Source of the DNA: GCA-2688775 sp964524225 | GTDB taxonomy: Archaea > Nanobdellota > Nanobdellia > Woesearchaeales > GW2011-AR4 | Direction: 5' to 3' | NCBI GenBank assembly: GCA_964524225.1 | Contig: CAZGEW010000055.1 | Coordinates: 1-9,378 of the forward strand | DNA length: 9,378 bases | Shown here: piece after piece, positions 1 to 6,169 of the stretch | Numbering within the stretch: position 1 is the first letter of the stretch | How the letters are laid out: every line of letters begins with the position of its first letter | Translations under genes and position numbers: made by a program | Notes under the pieces: generated by a model | Databases searched by the model: none | What the model was told of the DNA's origin: nothing | What the model saw: only the letters and a program-made list of their open reading frames with translations

Positions 1-159
1 TCTAAAAATCATCTAAAAAATAATGAAAGTCTGCAATTAGTCGCCAGACACAACAAAGGCGGAGAAGCATTAAGCGATAAAATGCAAGAAGTATTTGGGA
101 ATGTAAAAGTAATTGCTAAAAAGGCTGGCTATTGGGTTTATATGAGTGTTAAGGAATGA
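1..159 (+). CDS. Class I SAM-dependent methyltransferase, RsmC-like (C-terminal 52 aa only)
   Basis: The gene is cut at its 5' end by the window edge. Frame 1 is open from the first base to TGA at 157-159. The visible tail contains LQLVARHNKGGEALSDKM, then EVFGNV, then KKAGYWVYMS. This matches what I recall of the end of the archaeal MTS/RsmC-type methyltransferases: a strand ending in a VxRxxKGG-type motif, a helix, then (V)FGNVxVxxKxxGYxVY. The family methylates rRNA or other RNA or protein targets using S-adenosylmethionine. The SAM-binding motif and the NPP(F/Y) catalytic motif would lie upstream, outside the window, so the exact substrate cannot be inferred. It is convergent with the next gene, with a hairpin between them. 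Confidence 0.7.
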   Translation, partial: SKNHLKNNESLQLVARHNKGGEALSDKMQEVFGNVKVIAKKAGYWVYMSVKE

Positions 160-168
160 AGAACTTTG

Positions 169-194
169 AAAAATTCGCCATTGGGCGAATTTTT
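169..194. terminator. Hairpin with T tract between convergent genes
   Basis: A perfect 11-bp inverted repeat, AAAAATTCGCC (169-179) and GGCGAATTTTT (184-194), surrounds a 4-nt loop. It starts 10 bases after the methyltransferase stop and ends 15 bases before the stop of the convergent gene. Because the A/T ends are part of the stem, each strand gives a GC core followed by T residues, so it could terminate transcription both ways. Archaeal termination depends mainly on T tracts, so the role of the stem itself is inferred. Confidence 0.6.
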
Positions 195-208
195 CACTAA
201 TTATTAAT

Positions 209-565
209 CTACAACTCCATAGTCCCATCCTTTGTCACAGCCACTAATCTTATACCAACACCCAGCTTTAGCAATGCAGATAAGATAGCCATATGCTCTT
301 TTCCATTTCCAGAAACAATATTTAATGCAACTTCCAAGTCAGTAAATTTTCCATTTAAGCTTTTTCTTATGTCTGTGATTAACTCAAAAACTGGCTTTTG
401 GAAATCTACAACAATAAACTCAACATCTTTCTCAGTTCTAAAATTATTCTTACCAACATCGTTTGTGATAAGAAATATTTTTTTCCACTCCTGCTCTTTG
501 ATTAATCTTGAGACGTGTGCCCAGCTTTTCTCGCCAGTTGAAATGCATGCTACTAAATCAGTCAT
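209..565 (-). CDS. Small Rossmann-like protein resembling an isolated CARF domain
   Basis: This 118-aa soluble protein is not one I can name. Its pattern is alternating beta/alpha: a hydrophobic strand followed by STGE (residues 3-12), a helix, a strand KKIFLIT (28-34), a strand VEFIVVDF (48-55), a helix, then VALNIVSGNGKEHMAILSAL (79-98), and a final strand GIRLVAV. The segment NIVSGNGKEHM recalls the N-x-(T/S)-G-(G/N)-x-K-x-M ligand loop of CARF domains (Csa3, Csm6, Can1). The small-residue turn STGEKS after strand 1 also fits. CARF domains bind cyclic oligoadenylates. There is no effector domain, HTH, cas gene or CRISPR repeat in the window, so a link to defence is speculative. Alternatives are another nucleotide-binding Rossmannoid or a housekeeping archaeal family. 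The ATG at 565 has a TATA-like box centred about 26 bases upstream, implying a leaderless mRNA. The deoxyhypusine synthase homologue lies upstream on the same strand. Confidence 0.6.
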   Translation of the reverse strand: MTDLVACISTGEKSWAHVSRLIKEQEWKKIFLITNDVGKNNFRTEKDVEFIVVDFQKPVFELITDIRKSLNGKFTDLEVALNIVSGNGKEHMAILSALLKLGVGIRLVAVTKDGTMEL

Positions 566-587
566 GGCAAATAAAAATTGAGTACAA

Positions 588-595
588 TATTTAAA
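588..595 (-). promoter_or_regulatory. TATA box for the CARF-like gene
   Basis: The minus strand reads TTTAAATA, centred at 591.5, about 26.5 bases from the first base of the ATG at 565. This spacing places the transcription start at or next to the start codon. The box overlaps the stop codon of the upstream deoxyhypusine synthase homologue, so the small gene probably has its own promoter as well as any read-through. Confidence 0.55.
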
Positions 596-1673
596 CTTTT
601 GTCAAACTGTGTACTTTTGAGTCGTTAACAAGTTTGTCAAAGAATTCTGTTTTCCTCTCCATTAACTTTTTTAATGTTCTAACTTTACAATTCTCCATAG
701 CATACCAAAATATCAATGGTGCAACAACGCTTACTTCTCCCCATACTTGTACAAGGCCTTTGGTGGCATCTTTATATTTGCCCCATGTAACAGCCTCCCC
801 AAAAGTGCAGCCACTTAAGCCACCATCTTTCTCAATTGCAGTTGTAATCTGAACTCCTCTATCAGCACCTTCAAAATCTATGTTGAGTATTTGACTTATT
901 GTTGGGCCCATCTGCTGTATGAAATTTTTTGGACCACCGCCACCTAATTCGAAGAATCCATTAGTTTTTGTTGAATACAAAATTGATGCACTTTCCAAAA
1001 TGTCTAAACTAGGGTTTGGATTTATATCTTTACCTTCAATGTATAGTTTAGCAAGGCTCATTCCAATTGAATGATTAGCTAATGAATCCCAAAAGATTGG
1101 CACCTTCAGCTTTGCTGCCTGTACAACCCACGAAAGTTCTGGATTAGGGGCATTTTCTAAGACATAGTTACCTAGCTCAAAATTGAAATCAGCACTGGAA
1201 AAATTCCCTTTTAGCTTACATCTTCTTCCAAAATCTGTAATTATATTGTCTTGAGCTATTAATGTTTCTTTCTCCCTTATATTAATATCATAAACTCTGG
1301 TAGTGCCATCTTTCTTTAGTTCATTGTCATTAACAAAAGCAGAGCCTTGCCTAACTGGCAGATTAAAGGCGAAATGCAAATCATGGTAAACCTGTGCTCC
1401 AGTTGAGCAAATAACATCGACAAAGCCTTTTTTCATAAGATCAATCACATAACCACCAAAACCTCCTAAGATAATAGCACCAGATATGCCTAGCCATATT
1501 GTATCATTGTTGTTAATCATGCTTTCAAAAAGTTTTGCGCCTGCTGCCACATTTCTTGCTTCAAATGAAGACTTTTCATAATTGTCTATAAGCGAAGAAA
1601 TATCCATTTTTGTCTTAAAATGCAATGGCTTTATGTTCCTTCCTTGCATAAATTTGCTATGCTCCCATTCCAT
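591..1673 (-). CDS. Deoxyhypusine synthase family protein, divergent active site
   Basis: A 360-aa protein of the deoxyhypusine synthase (DHS) fold. Canonical DHS moves the aminobutyl group of spermidine to a lysine of (e/a)IF5A using NAD. Visible landmarks are STGAQ at 90-94 (NAD-site region), a GGGG run at 244-247, and GEAVTWGK at 292-299. K299 is the expected imine-forming lysine; E293 and W297 are also kept. By eye against human DHS, the KHHI segment is KNFI here (catalytic His to N250), and the acidic residue of the LTDGSLGD segment is M205 in LANHSIGM. This resembles the DHS-like branch, which includes polyamine-forming enzymes such as homospermidine synthases, so the substrate is uncertain and I give no symbol. 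ATG 1673 is preferred over an upstream TTG (1727): a TATA-like box sits 26.5 bases before it, and the extra 18 residues are low-complexity I/K/N. Confidence 0.85.
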   Translation of the reverse strand: MEWEHSKFMQGRNIKPLHFKTKMDISSLIDNYEKSSFEARNVAAGAKLFESMINNNDTIWLGISGAIILGGFGGYVIDLMKKGFVDVICSTGAQVYHDLHFAFNLPVRQGSAFVNDNELKKDGTTRVYDINIREKETLIAQDNIITDFGRRCKLKGNFSSADFNFELGNYVLENAPNPELSWVVQAAKLKVPIFWDSLANHSIGMSLAKLYIEGKDINPNPSLDILESASILYSTKTNGFFELGGGGPKNFIQQMGPTISQILNIDFEGADRGVQITTAIEKDGGLSGCTFGEAVTWGKYKDATKGLVQVWGEVSVVAPLIFWYAMENCKVRTLKKLMERKTEFFDKLVNDSKVHSLTKV

Positions 1674-1695
1674 ATTGTAAATGAAAATTTTATTG

Positions 1696-1703
1696 TATTT
1701 AAT
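1696..1703 (-). promoter_or_regulatory. TATA box for the deoxyhypusine synthase homologue
   Basis: The minus strand reads ATTAAATA, centred at 1699.5, 26.5 bases from ATG 1673. It predicts a leaderless transcript starting at that ATG, which decides the start codon. A longer frame starting with TTG at 1727 would begin upstream of this box. Confidence 0.5.
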
Positions 1704-1748
1704 TTTTATTATTTTTGGAATTAGCAATAACCAAATTGTTGAGAAACA

Positions 1749-1756
1749 TTTATAAA
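1749..1756 (+). promoter_or_regulatory. TATA box for the LSm-eL37 transcript
   Basis: The self-complementary TTTATAAA is centred at 1752.5. On the plus strand it predicts a start near 1779, giving a leader of about 17 nt that contains AGGTG at 1781-1785, a Shine-Dalgarno-like site 10 bases before the LSm ATG. Being palindromic, it could also fire to the minus strand toward the TTG at 1727, but the better-placed box at 1696-1703 argues against that. Confidence 0.5.
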
Positions 1757-1795
1757 GAGGCTTAAATTCAGCTATTCAATAGGTGCTTTAATTTT

Positions 1796-2020
1796 ATGGA
1801 GCAACCACGACCGTTGGACGCTTTGAATAAGGTAAGAGACAAAAGAGTTATTGTTGAATTGAAGAATAATAAACAATATACAGGAAAACTTAAGTCGTTT
1901 GATATCCATATAAATGTAGTTCTTGAAGATGCTGAAGAAAGGCTTAATGGCGAAGTAACGAGAAAGCTTGGCAATGTTTTTATAAGAGGCGACACAATAA
2001 CTGTAATATCAATAGAATAG
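1796..2020 (+). CDS. Sm-like (LSm/Lsm-alpha) RNA-binding protein
   Basis: A 74-aa single-domain Sm protein, of typical archaeal SmAP length. The Sm1 motif spans about residues 17-49, with the RNA-binding loop D-x-H-x-N at D36-I37-H38-I39-N40. The Sm2 motif is LGNVFIRGDTITVIS (58-72), with R64-G65-D66. Archaeal Sm proteins form heptameric rings that bind U-rich single-stranded RNA and associate with tRNA precursors, RNase P and other small RNAs. It is the first gene of a likely LSm-eL37-tRNA unit; eL37 follows after 17 bases, and the LSm-eL37 pairing is common in archaea. An AGGTG at 1781-1785 supports the ATG at 1796. Confidence 0.95.
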   Translation: MEQPRPLDALNKVRDKRVIVELKNNKQYTGKLKSFDIHINVVLEDAEERLNGEVTRKLGNVFIRGDTITVISIE

Positions 2021-2037
2021 ATTTCTGTAATTGAAAA

Positions 2038-2205
2038 ATGAAAGGTACCCCATCAATGGGAAGAAAGTCTGGCAAGAAGAACATGATACATTGCAGACGA
2101 TGCGGTAAAAGAACATTTAATTTTGGCAACGGAAAATGCAGTTCTTGCGGATTTGGAAAAAGTGCTAGATTAAGAAGTTACAATTGGCAGAAGAAGATAA
2201 GGTAA
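2038..2205 (+). CDS. rpl37e: 50S ribosomal protein eL37
   Basis: A 55-aa basic protein of the large ribosomal subunit. It opens with MKGTPSMGRKSGKK, matching the family start (KGTPSMGK). A zinc ribbon follows with C19-x2-C22 and C34-x2-C37. It ends with the diagnostic CGFGKSARLRSYNWQKK. Length and every landmark agree with archaeal eL37, so the gene looks intact. It starts 17 bases after the LSm stop and is probably cotranscribed with it. I see no strong Shine-Dalgarno site in the gap, only an A-rich run directly before ATG 2038. The tRNA-Leu gene begins 79 bases after the TAA. Confidence 0.95.
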   Translation: MKGTPSMGRKSGKKNMIHCRRCGKRTFNFGNGKCSSCGFGKSARLRSYNWQKKIR

Positions 2206-2221
2206 AAATCTAACAGATAAC

Positions 2222-2229
2222 TTTTTAAG
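2222..2229 (+). promoter_or_regulatory. Possible TATA box for tRNA-Leu
   Basis: TTTTTAAG lies about 60 bases before the mature tRNA 5' end and would give a leader of about 33 nt to be removed by RNase P. It is a weak match, and read-through from LSm-eL37 is an equally simple alternative. Nothing else stands out in 2206-2284. Confidence 0.25.
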
Positions 2230-2299
2230 CATCTTTCTTTTACGGAATAAGGAAAGGCTTGGAAAAATCTATCTCAAATTAAATGCGGAGGTGCCGGAG

Positions 2300-2319
2300 T
2301 CTAGAGAAACTAGCCGCAA
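2300..2319 (+). other. tRNA-Leu intron 1, 20 nt, position 15/16 (D loop)
   Basis: CTAG (2301-2304) pairs with CTAG (2310-2313) around loop AGAAA. The 3-nt bulges are A2298-G2299|T2300 and A2318-A2319|T2320. The helix between them is G2297-C2314, G2296-C2315 and C2295-G2316, followed by a C-C mismatch. Cutting after the second bulge base removes 2300-2319. There is no outer helix, so this is a relaxed BHB; since T2300 and T2320 are equivalent, the boundary could shift by one base without changing the product. Confidence 0.75.
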
Positions 2320-2342
2320 TGGTCAAACGGGATAGGCTTAGG

Positions 2343-2404
2343 TGTTATGAGCAGAAAAATGCGAGCATGCTTACTGCATGCAGCTCACTGCAATGAACTA
2401 TGAC
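2343..2404 (+). other. tRNA-Leu intron 2, 62 nt, canonical position 37/38
   Basis: The bulges are G2341-G2342|T2343 and A2403-C2404|A2405. The four-pair helix between 2337-2340 and 2399-2402 has one U-U mismatch. The anticodon stem forms one flanking helix, and GTT (2344-2346) with AAC (2396-2398) the other. Inside, TGAGC (2348-2352) pairs with GCTCA (2383-2387), and GCATGC (2365-2370) with GCATGC (2376-2381). No coding capacity is evident. This is the commonest archaeal tRNA intron site. Confidence 0.85.
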
Positions 2405-2436
2405 ACCTATTGGCTTAGTGCCTGCGCAGGTTCGAA

Positions 2437-2522
2437 TCGGAAATCAAAAGCTCGGAACTTCGTTCCTTCGCTTTTGATATTATAAAATTTGCGAAACGAA
2501 GTGAGCAAATTTTCCACGAATG
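2437..2522 (+). other. tRNA-Leu intron 3, 86 nt, position 59/60 (T loop)
   Basis: The T-loop bases TTCG (2431-2434) pair perfectly with CGAA (2517-2520), forming the central helix between bulges A2435-A2436|T2437 and T2521-G2522|T2523. The T stem is the outer helix. After a C-A mismatch, GGAAA (2439-2443) pairs with TTTCC (2511-2515). Two more hairpins lie inside: ATCAAAAGC/GCTTTTGAT (2443-2451 with 2470-2478), enclosing GGAAC/GTTCC, and AAAATTTGC/GCAAATTTT (2484-2492 with 2505-2513). Ends of these compete slightly with the flanking helix. Cutting after the second bulge base restores the T loop exactly. Confidence 0.85.
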
Positions 2523-2565
2523 TCCTGTCCTCCGCATTTTGTTCTTTATACTTATCGCTACTAAT

Positions 2566-3831
2566 CTACTCGTATCTTAATGCATCAACAGGCTTTAGCT
2601 TTGAAGCCCTATAAGCAGGAATTGCTCCCGCAATCATTCCTATAATTATGGAAATCAACAGCGCTTCAATTAAAAGAGTTGAAGGAATAACTGTCCTTAC
2701 ACTTCCCCCAGGACCTATTCCAGACAAGAGGTTTGGAAGAATAAAAGAGATTGCAGAGCCTAAACCAATTCCCAAAACTCCTCCGACTAATCCAACTAAA
2801 CCTGAATTAATCAAAAATATCATCATAATATCAAAGTTCCTTGCACCTATTGCTTTCATAATTCCTATTTCCTTTGTTTTCTCCAAAACAGAGGTAAACA
2901 TTGTATTTGCAATTCCAACAGCTCCAACAAGCAAGGAAACAGCAGCTATTGCACCTAAAAATATTGTGAAAGTTTGAGTTATGTCTTGTAATCTCTCCTG
3001 AGTCGCTTTTGAAGAAGTCACACTGTAATCTTTATTTCTAGCAGTAACATGCCTTGATATCATTAATTTTGAATCAGTCTCACTCACAATTTGATCAACT
3101 AAGTTTGTGTCGCTTGCTTTAATCACAATAGAATCAAATTTTTCACGTCCAGCATCTTCTAATATGTCCCTTGCTTGATCTATTGGCATAATTATCCTGC
3201 TGTCGTCTCCGCCAAAACTGCCAGATTCTTTCAGAATACCAACAACTTTAAACAATCTTCCTTCAATTTGTATATTTCTATTTAAAACTAAAGGCTGTTT
3301 AAAAGTAGATTTTGCAACCCTGTTTCCAATTACAACAACATTTGTATCGCCTGCATTTAGGTATCTTCCAGATTCAAGTTCTGTTGAGACAATATTGCTC
3401 CATGCCAATGAGTCAACTCCTTGAACAGAGACAGAAGCACTCTCAGCAAGGTAAAATACATCTGCTCTGCCTGAAACAATACCATTGACAAAACTTACGC
3501 CTTCAACTGACTTAATAATTGTTATGTCTTTGTTTGTTAAATTTTTTGCTTTCGAGGTTATCGATGAATCAGACATTCTATGAAGACCCCCTCCCCCAAA
3601 CCCAGTCCTAAACCCACCTGAAGCCCTATCAAATCCCGGAGAGACAGTAATCAAGTCAGCCCCCAATCCGCTTAATCTTTCCTGAACATTAAGTTGTGCT
3701 CCTTCTCCTATTGAAACTATTGCAACTATCGCAGCAACTCCTATAACAATTCCAATGATTGTTAGCCAGCTTCTTAGTTTGCTGTGCAGCAAAATATTTA
3801 AAGCAAGCTTAAAGGATTTTCTAAATCTCAT
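2566..3831 (-). CDS. MacB/FtsX-type ABC transporter permease
   Basis: A 421-aa membrane protein with the classic MacB layout. A cytoplasmic N-terminus leads to TM1 at about 20-41 (SWLTIIGIVIGVAAIVAIVS). A large extracytoplasmic MacB_PCD-like domain covers about 42-285. TM2 (287-313), TM3 (338-366) and TM4 (385-405) form the FtsX domain. The signature EKTKEIGIMKAIGA (317-330) and the ending PAYRASKLKPVDALRYE are diagnostic. Such permeases dimerise with a LolD/MacB-type ATPase and use ATP to drive movement of the outer domain (mechanotransmission) rather than classic import. A glycine-rich stretch at about 71-83 is an odd insertion early in the outer domain. It is the last gene of the operon; its ATG overlaps the stop of the beta-propeller gene as ATGA (3828-3831). 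The substrate is not deducible. Confidence 0.92.
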   Translation of the reverse strand: MRFRKSFKLALNILLHSKLRSWLTIIGIVIGVAAIVAIVSIGEGAQLNVQERLSGLGADLITVSPGFDRASGGFRTGFGGGGLHRMSDSSITSKAKNLTNKDITIIKSVEGVSFVNGIVSGRADVFYLAESASVSVQGVDSLAWSNIVSTELESGRYLNAGDTNVVVIGNRVAKSTFKQPLVLNRNIQIEGRLFKVVGILKESGSFGGDDSRIIMPIDQARDILEDAGREKFDSIVIKASDTNLVDQIVSETDSKLMISRHVTARNKDYSVTSSKATQERLQDITQTFTIFLGAIAAVSLLVGAVGIANTMFTSVLEKTKEIGIMKAIGARNFDIMMIFLINSGLVGLVGGVLGIGLGSAISFILPNLLSGIGPGGSVRTVIPSTLLIEALLISIIIGMIAGAIPAYRASKLKPVDALRYE

Positions 3832-4862
3832 TTTGAAATTTTTAATCTTATGATTTTATCATCATTAGCTCTTGGGACACCCCTGCCATCCCTATTGCTG
3901 GTTGCAATATATAGATACCCATCATACTCAACTACTTCTCTTAGCCTACCTAGATCTGTCAGCAATTCTTCTTCATCAAAAATCGTTTTGTAATCATTGC
4001 CTAAAATGATTTTTCTTAATTGTGTGCCTCTTAAACCTGCAACGTATAAGTCGTTTTTATAGAAGGCAATACCTGAAGGAGCTAATGTGAATTCTGTATA
4101 GCATCTTATCGGATTTTCATAGCCTTCAGCTACTTTCTCACATTCATTTGGCCATCCATAATTTTGACCTTTAATAATAATATTGATTTCATCATTTCTT
4201 GTTGGACCATGCTCTGATGCATACAACTGCTTAGTAATTGGATGCCACGCGATGCCTTGTGGATTTCTGTGTCCATAGGAATAGACGTAATTCCCAAAAG
4301 TGTTATCTGCTGGGATAGTCCCGTCTTTATTCATTCGTAATATCTTCCCAGCTAATGAATTAAGGTCTTGCGCAGTTGACGGTATTGTAGCATCTCCAGT
4401 TGTAATGTAGAGCTTTCCGTCATGACCAAACTTTATTCTGCCACCATCGTGAAACCTTGCATTTGGAATATTATCCAATAACACAAATTCGTCTTCCAGC
4501 TCCTTATTTAGCTTAAATCTTGAAACCCTATTTCCATTCTTATGTGTATAATAAACATATACATAGTTGTTATTTACAAATTCTGGATCGACAGCAATAC
4601 CAAGCAGACCAGATTCAGAAACCTCACTAACTTCTATCATCCCAACAACTTTAATAGTACCATTGCCAAAGATACTTACTCTTCCATGCCTTTCAGTGAA
4701 AATCATCCTGTCGTTAGGTAAGAAATCAATAGCCCATGGAGTATCAAGGTTTTTAGCCAGTATTTCAAATTCAAAATTTGTATCTTTGGCATTACAGCCA
4801 CTAACAATTAATAATAGTAAAGATATGGTAATTAATAATTGTATTAAGCTTTGTAGCTTCAT
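3828..4862 (-). CDS. PQQ-sugar-dehydrogenase-type beta-propeller lipoprotein
   Basis: A 344-aa protein of the soluble glucose/sorbosone dehydrogenase (GSDH) family, a six-bladed beta-propeller. Residues 1-22 form a signal peptide ending in a lipobox, VSG-C23, so it is probably a lipid-anchored extracellular protein. Family motifs are TPWAIDFLPN (41-50), ERHGRV (57-62), FHDGGRIKFGHDGKLYITTGD (137-157, H138), YGHRNPQGIAWHP (196-208, R199) and SEHGPTRNDEIN (216-227). These correspond to regions around the PQQ and sugar site in the family. Family members oxidise aldose sugars with PQQ, and archaeal examples are known, but many homologues are uncharacterised, and whether this cell has PQQ cannot be told here. 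It overlaps both neighbours by ATGA (4859-4862 and 3828-3831), so translation is probably coupled to the ABC system. A role as a sugar- or glycan-binding partner is an alternative. Confidence 0.85.
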   Translation of the reverse strand: MKLQSLIQLLITISLLLLIVSGCNAKDTNFEFEILAKNLDTPWAIDFLPNDRMIFTERHGRVSIFGNGTIKVVGMIEVSEVSESGLLGIAVDPEFVNNNYVYVYYTHKNGNRVSRFKLNKELEDEFVLLDNIPNARFHDGGRIKFGHDGKLYITTGDATIPSTAQDLNSLAGKILRMNKDGTIPADNTFGNYVYSYGHRNPQGIAWHPITKQLYASEHGPTRNDEINIIIKGQNYGWPNECEKVAEGYENPIRCYTEFTLAPSGIAFYKNDLYVAGLRGTQLRKIILGNDYKTIFDEEELLTDLGRLREVVEYDGYLYIATSNRDGRGVPRANDDKIIRLKISK

Positions 4863-6163
4863 TTTTTTCTTCTAACAATGTTAATTATTCTTTCACTTAT
4901 ACTCTTTTTTGTGTAAAGAACAAAACCCAAAACTAAAACAATAATTATTGCTGAAATATAAAATACCTTACTTTGCCACCAACTTGTTTGCTGTGCTGTT
5001 GACGTATGACCCATTGTTTGTATTGTATCTCCTGAAGAGGCTCTAAATTGAATTGGAACATTTTTCTCTACACTCCTTCTTTCTCCAGTTGTATCTGTAT
5101 AATCTATAACGACTCTGAGATTATTATTCCCTCCAAAAGCTCTTGTATTATTTTGAAGTGACTGTCTTTGTTGACTTGTTCCGCTAAAATTTCCCATTCC
5201 GCTAGAAACTATCTGGAATGAAACAATCGTATAATCGCCTTTGTCAAGATTTCCAATAATAGCAGAATTACTGCCACTAACCCTAAAACCCCTTTGCTCA
5301 GGTATCCTTACAGAAACTGACAACGCAGGATTATTTCCTGTGTTAGCAACTGACAATGATGTCTGCCCTTGTGTGCTTTCAGAGAATGCAACATCAAAAT
5401 CTGTTTCTCCACCAACAAAAACACCAGCTTTTGTCTTAATTACTGTAGATGTTGTGTTTGTAAGCGATTCGTATTTTAGGTTTAAATCTAATTGATACAG
5501 ACCAGGCTCGGCATTAACGTCTGCGATAACAATGTATTTTAATTCTATAGAATCTCCAACATCAAGATATTTAATGTATTTTGTGTCGTCAGAAAATACA
5601 GGCAATATCACACCATTAGCTTCTGACCATGAAAAAACCATATTCTGCAAAGGAGCATTTCCTATGTTTGTGATTGTAAACTTCATTTCTGTCTCTTTGC
5701 CGGGCTCAATTTTTGCCTTGTCAACATAAATTATTTGTGCAAATTCCTTGCTTGTTACGTCAACGTTAAAAGTAGATGTAATCCATTCTTCACTGCCTTG
5801 CTTGTATCTAATTTTTAACTCATGCTGCCCTTTAATAGCGTCTTTGTCAATCTTTAGTTTATACTGGTTGTTAACATAATTCTTTCCAGTTTGATATGCA
5901 TACAACGTTCCAAGGTTTTGCAAAGCAGGGCCATCTATAACTGTAAAAGGATAGGTCTGTACAACTTCTAATTTAAGATTTTCAACTGTGCCGCCACCAG
6001 TATTTTCTACTCTTAATCTTATTTCTACCGTATCACCTGCTCTTGCAGGGCTGGGATCTTGATTTAACAAAGTTACCTTGACTACAGGCGATTCATACTC
6101 CACTGCCAAAACATTTGCCGCTAAAAGCAGAAATGCCATTATTGCTAACATTAAGAATTTCAT
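4859..6163 (-). CDS. Secreted, C-terminally anchored COG1361/CARDB-like protein
   Basis: A 434-aa protein with a signal peptide (MKFLMLAIMAFLLLAANVLA, cut near residue 20) and one C-terminal membrane helix (about 400-417), followed by a basic tail that should face the cytoplasm. Between them are repeated Ig-like beta-sandwich segments rich in conserved turns such as PSPARAGDTVEIRLRVENTG (residues 37-56), EPGKETEMKFTITNIGNAPL (152-171) and SVANTGNNPALSVSVRIPE. This is typical of the archaeal COG1361/CARDB/NEW3 domains found in S-layer-associated proteins. In archaea, COG1361 proteins are often encoded next to MacB/FtsX-type ABC genes, as here, suggesting an extracytoplasmic partner or adaptor. 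It follows the ATPase gene by 6 bases, starts from a strong Shine-Dalgarno site, and overlaps the propeller gene by ATGA. Confidence 0.85.
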   Translation of the reverse strand: MKFLMLAIMAFLLLAANVLAVEYESPVVKVTLLNQDPSPARAGDTVEIRLRVENTGGGTVENLKLEVVQTYPFTVIDGPALQNLGTLYAYQTGKNYVNNQYKLKIDKDAIKGQHELKIRYKQGSEEWITSTFNVDVTSKEFAQIIYVDKAKIEPGKETEMKFTITNIGNAPLQNMVFSWSEANGVILPVFSDDTKYIKYLDVGDSIELKYIVIADVNAEPGLYQLDLNLKYESLTNTTSTVIKTKAGVFVGGETDFDVAFSESTQGQTSLSVANTGNNPALSVSVRIPEQRGFRVSGSNSAIIGNLDKGDYTIVSFQIVSSGMGNFSGTSQQRQSLQNNTRAFGGNNNLRVVIDYTDTTGERRSVEKNVPIQFRASSGDTIQTMGHTSTAQQTSWWQSKVFYISAIIIVLVLGFVLYTKKSISERIINIVRRKK

Positions 6164-6169
6164 TTTTTA

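Larger units (their letters stand above)
2285..2536 (+). tRNA. tRNA-Leu(UAG) interrupted by three introns
   Basis: Joining 2285-2299, 2320-2342, 2405-2436 and 2523-2536 gives an 84-nt class II tRNA. The acceptor stem GCGGAGG (2285-2291) pairs perfectly with CCTCCGC (2529-2535), with discriminator A2536 and no encoded CCA. U8 is T2292. The D stem is CCG/CGG with G18-G19 at 2321-2322. The anticodon stem ATAGG (2332-2336) pairs with CCTAT (2406-2410), and the loop CTTAGG+A gives anticodon UAG, for leucine CUN codons. A long variable arm (2411-2425, GGC/GCC) fits Leu. The T stem GCAGG/CCTGT (one G-U pair) closes the canonical loop TTCGAA+T. All arms form only after removing three insertions, each with bulge-helix-bulge-like junctions. 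It is downstream of eL37 and convergent with the permease gene. Confidence 0.9.

Noticed and set aside
209..565. CARF-like protein as evidence of a CRISPR or CBASS defence locus
   Set aside because: I see no direct repeats with spacers, no cas, cyclase or effector genes in the window; the neighbours are housekeeping genes.
1674..1727. N-terminal extension of the deoxyhypusine synthase homologue from a TTG at 1727
   Set aside because: The 18 extra residues are low-complexity, the codon is TTG, and a TATA-like box lies inside this segment at leaderless distance from ATG 1673. The palindromic box at 1749-1756 could in theory serve the TTG, so the rejection is not absolute.
2206..2284. Riboswitch or small RNA between eL37 and the tRNA
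   Set aside because: The 79 bases are A/T-rich with no convincing stem or known motif; the region is best read as a tRNA leader and spacer.
2437..2522. The hairpin-rich 86-nt segment as a terminator, repeat or separate small RNA
   Set aside because: The boundaries exactly complete a BHB and restore the T arm of the tRNA, so an intron explains the structure better. A stable intron-derived RNA remains possible.
2648..2977. Long frame antisense to the permease gene (and similar frames antisense to other genes)
   Set aside because: It lies wholly opposite a clear FtsX-domain coding region, has no recognisable motifs or promoter, and has a Pro/Ile/Lys-rich composition typical of reverse-complement reading.
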